From NCBI GenBank assembly GCA_012799165.1, contig JAAZLU010000113.1, forward strand, positions 1 through 6,529: DNA of 6,529 nucleotides. The letters run 5' to 3'. Made by a program: the position numbers and the translations under genes. Of the stretch, positions 5,772-6,529 are shown one piece after another. This stretch comes from Clostridiales bacterium (GTDB lineage: Bacteria > Bacillota > Clostridia > Peptostreptococcales > Anaerovoracaceae). The notes under the pieces are model-generated. The model saw only the letters and a program-made list of their open reading frames with translations, was not told where the DNA came from and made no database searches. Within the stretch, counting starts at the first letter, position 1. Each line of letters begins with the position of its first letter.

Positions 5772-6529
5772 AGTTCACTTCCTCTCTGAGTCTTAACTTC
5801 GCATCGTTCCTTATACTGTTCCCCGTGGCGCAAAGGCCCTTTCCAGCCTCGTGCACAAAGAGCGGATTCAACACTATTTCCCCTCCGCTCATCCCTGCGA
5901 CCTCGCTAAGCTCCATAACCCTGCGCGCTCCCCCGGCGCTCCGTGCAAGATGCACAAAGATCTCTATCGCTTGAGCAATCTGAGTTCTGACGCTCTGCAG
6001 AGGAAAGCCCGAAGCGCTGATGTGCAGAGTCTCGAGTCTGCCCAGCATTCCTCTTATGGAATTCGCATGCCCCGTAGATAGAGATCCGTCGTGTCCTGTG
6101 CTCATTGCAGCGAGCATATCCACCACTTCCTCCCCTCTAACCTCGCCGACGATTATGCGGTCGGGTCTCATGCGCAGGCTGGTTTTTATGAGTTCTCTGA
6201 TGCTGACCGCGCCTTTTCCCTGGGCATTCGGGCTCCTCGCCTCCAGACGCACGAGATTTTCCCTACCCCGAATCTGCAGCTCCGCGGAATCTTCTATGAC
6301 GACTATCCTCTCATCGCCGGGGATGTAGTCCGAGAGTATGTTCAGAAAAGTCGTCTTTCCCGAGCTCGTGCCTCCCGATACGAACATGTTGTAGCCCGCG
6401 GCGACCAGCCTTCCCAGCAGCTCCGCCGCCTCGGCACTGATGTCGCCCTGAGCGATAAGGTCCTCCATAGTCATGCGACTGCGGTTGAACTTCCTTATCG
6501 TCAGATATGGCCCGCCTATACCTATGCTC
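5764..6529 (-). CDS. cpaF: CpaF/TadA pilus assembly ATPase, C-terminal part (5' end beyond right edge)
   Basis: The frame is open to the right edge, so the N-terminal part is missing; 254 residues are visible. They begin in the conserved I-G-G-P-Y-L-T-I-R-K-F segment just before the ATPase core. Walker A is GGTSSGKTT (visible residues 52-60), the Asp box is VVIEDSAELQI (about 76-86), Walker B is RIIVGEVRGEE (124-134), and the His box is STGHDGSLSTGHAN (143-156). All catalytic elements are intact. This hexameric secretion ATPase sits under the inner membrane and powers pilin assembly, and in some species retraction, through TadB/TadC. The internal ATG at 6474 is not the start, because coding similarity continues upstream of it. 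The gene order cpaF-tadB-tadC is the standard tad core. Confidence 0.95.
   Translation of the reverse strand, partial: SIGIGGPYLTIRKFNRSRMTMEDLIAQGDISAEAAELLGRLVAAGYNMFVSGGTSSGKTTFLNILSDYIPGDERIVVIEDSAELQIRGRENLVRLEARSPNAQGKGAVSIRELIKTSLRMRPDRIIVGEVRGEEVVDMLAAMSTGHDGSLSTGHANSIRGMLGRLETLHISASGFPLQSVRTQIAQAIEIFVHLARSAGGARRVMELSEVAGMSGGEIVLNPLFVHEAGKGLCATGNSIRNDAKLRLREEVNFD

Noticed and set aside
3718..6529. Type II secretion or type IVa pilus system instead of Tad
   Set aside because: Separate TadB and TadC halves, the CpaF-type ATPase motifs, and Flp/TadE small subunits are specific to Tad; no PilM/N/O or GspD-type genes are seen.
1..6529. Insertion sequences, CRISPR arrays, tRNA or rRNA genes
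   Set aside because: No direct repeat arrays, transposase motifs, terminal inverted repeats or cloverleaf-like sequence were seen on either strand.

Overview
The window looks like a chromosomal segment from a Gram-positive anaerobe of the Bacillota, probably class Clostridia. Three things point there: a Flp1-type short type IVb pilin with a DUF5702-like and a DUF6382-like partner (a tad locus style typical of Clostridia), a small zf-trcl-type zinc-ribbon gene with AGGAG-type ribosome binding sites, and the N-terminus of what appears to be the hexokinase-type sugar kinase found in Clostridia. ATA is used freely for isoleucine. No genus can be named from the sequence alone.

Left part (1-650). 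A leftward gene fragment (128 to 1, probable hexokinase N-terminus) and a rightward 58-residue zinc-ribbon gene (418-594) diverge from a 289-bp AT-rich intergenic region. That region holds one convincing promoter for each gene, plus a well-placed Shine-Dalgarno in front of a 21-codon open frame of unknown status. The zinc-ribbon gene ends in a clear rho-independent terminator (626-650).

Right part (650-6529). All the rest is one leftward gene train of eight genes, a tight adherence (Tad/Flp) pilus operon that continues beyond the right edge. In transcription order: cpaF/tadA ATPase (5' part missing), tadB, tadC (with a large extracytoplasmic insertion), a 57-residue Flp1-type pilin (absent from a simple long-ORF scan), a very short TadE-like pseudopilin, a DUF5702/TadG-like protein, a second TadE-like protein carrying two metal-site-like H-C-CxxC repeats, and a DUF6382-like cytosolic protein. 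Genes overlap or abut at every junction except before the pilin, which has a 15-bp gap and its own good ribosome binding site.

How they work together (family knowledge plus inference): the CpaF ATPase drives the TadB/TadC inner-membrane platform, which extracts Flp pilin and the TadE/TadG-like minor subunits from the membrane to build a thin pilus for adhesion, aggregation or DNA uptake. The prepilin peptidase, TadZ and RcpC/CpaB-type genes are not in the window and may lie beyond the right edge. The parts most worth attention are the Ig-like ectodomain inside TadC and the tandem Cys/His repeats on the second TadE-like protein.
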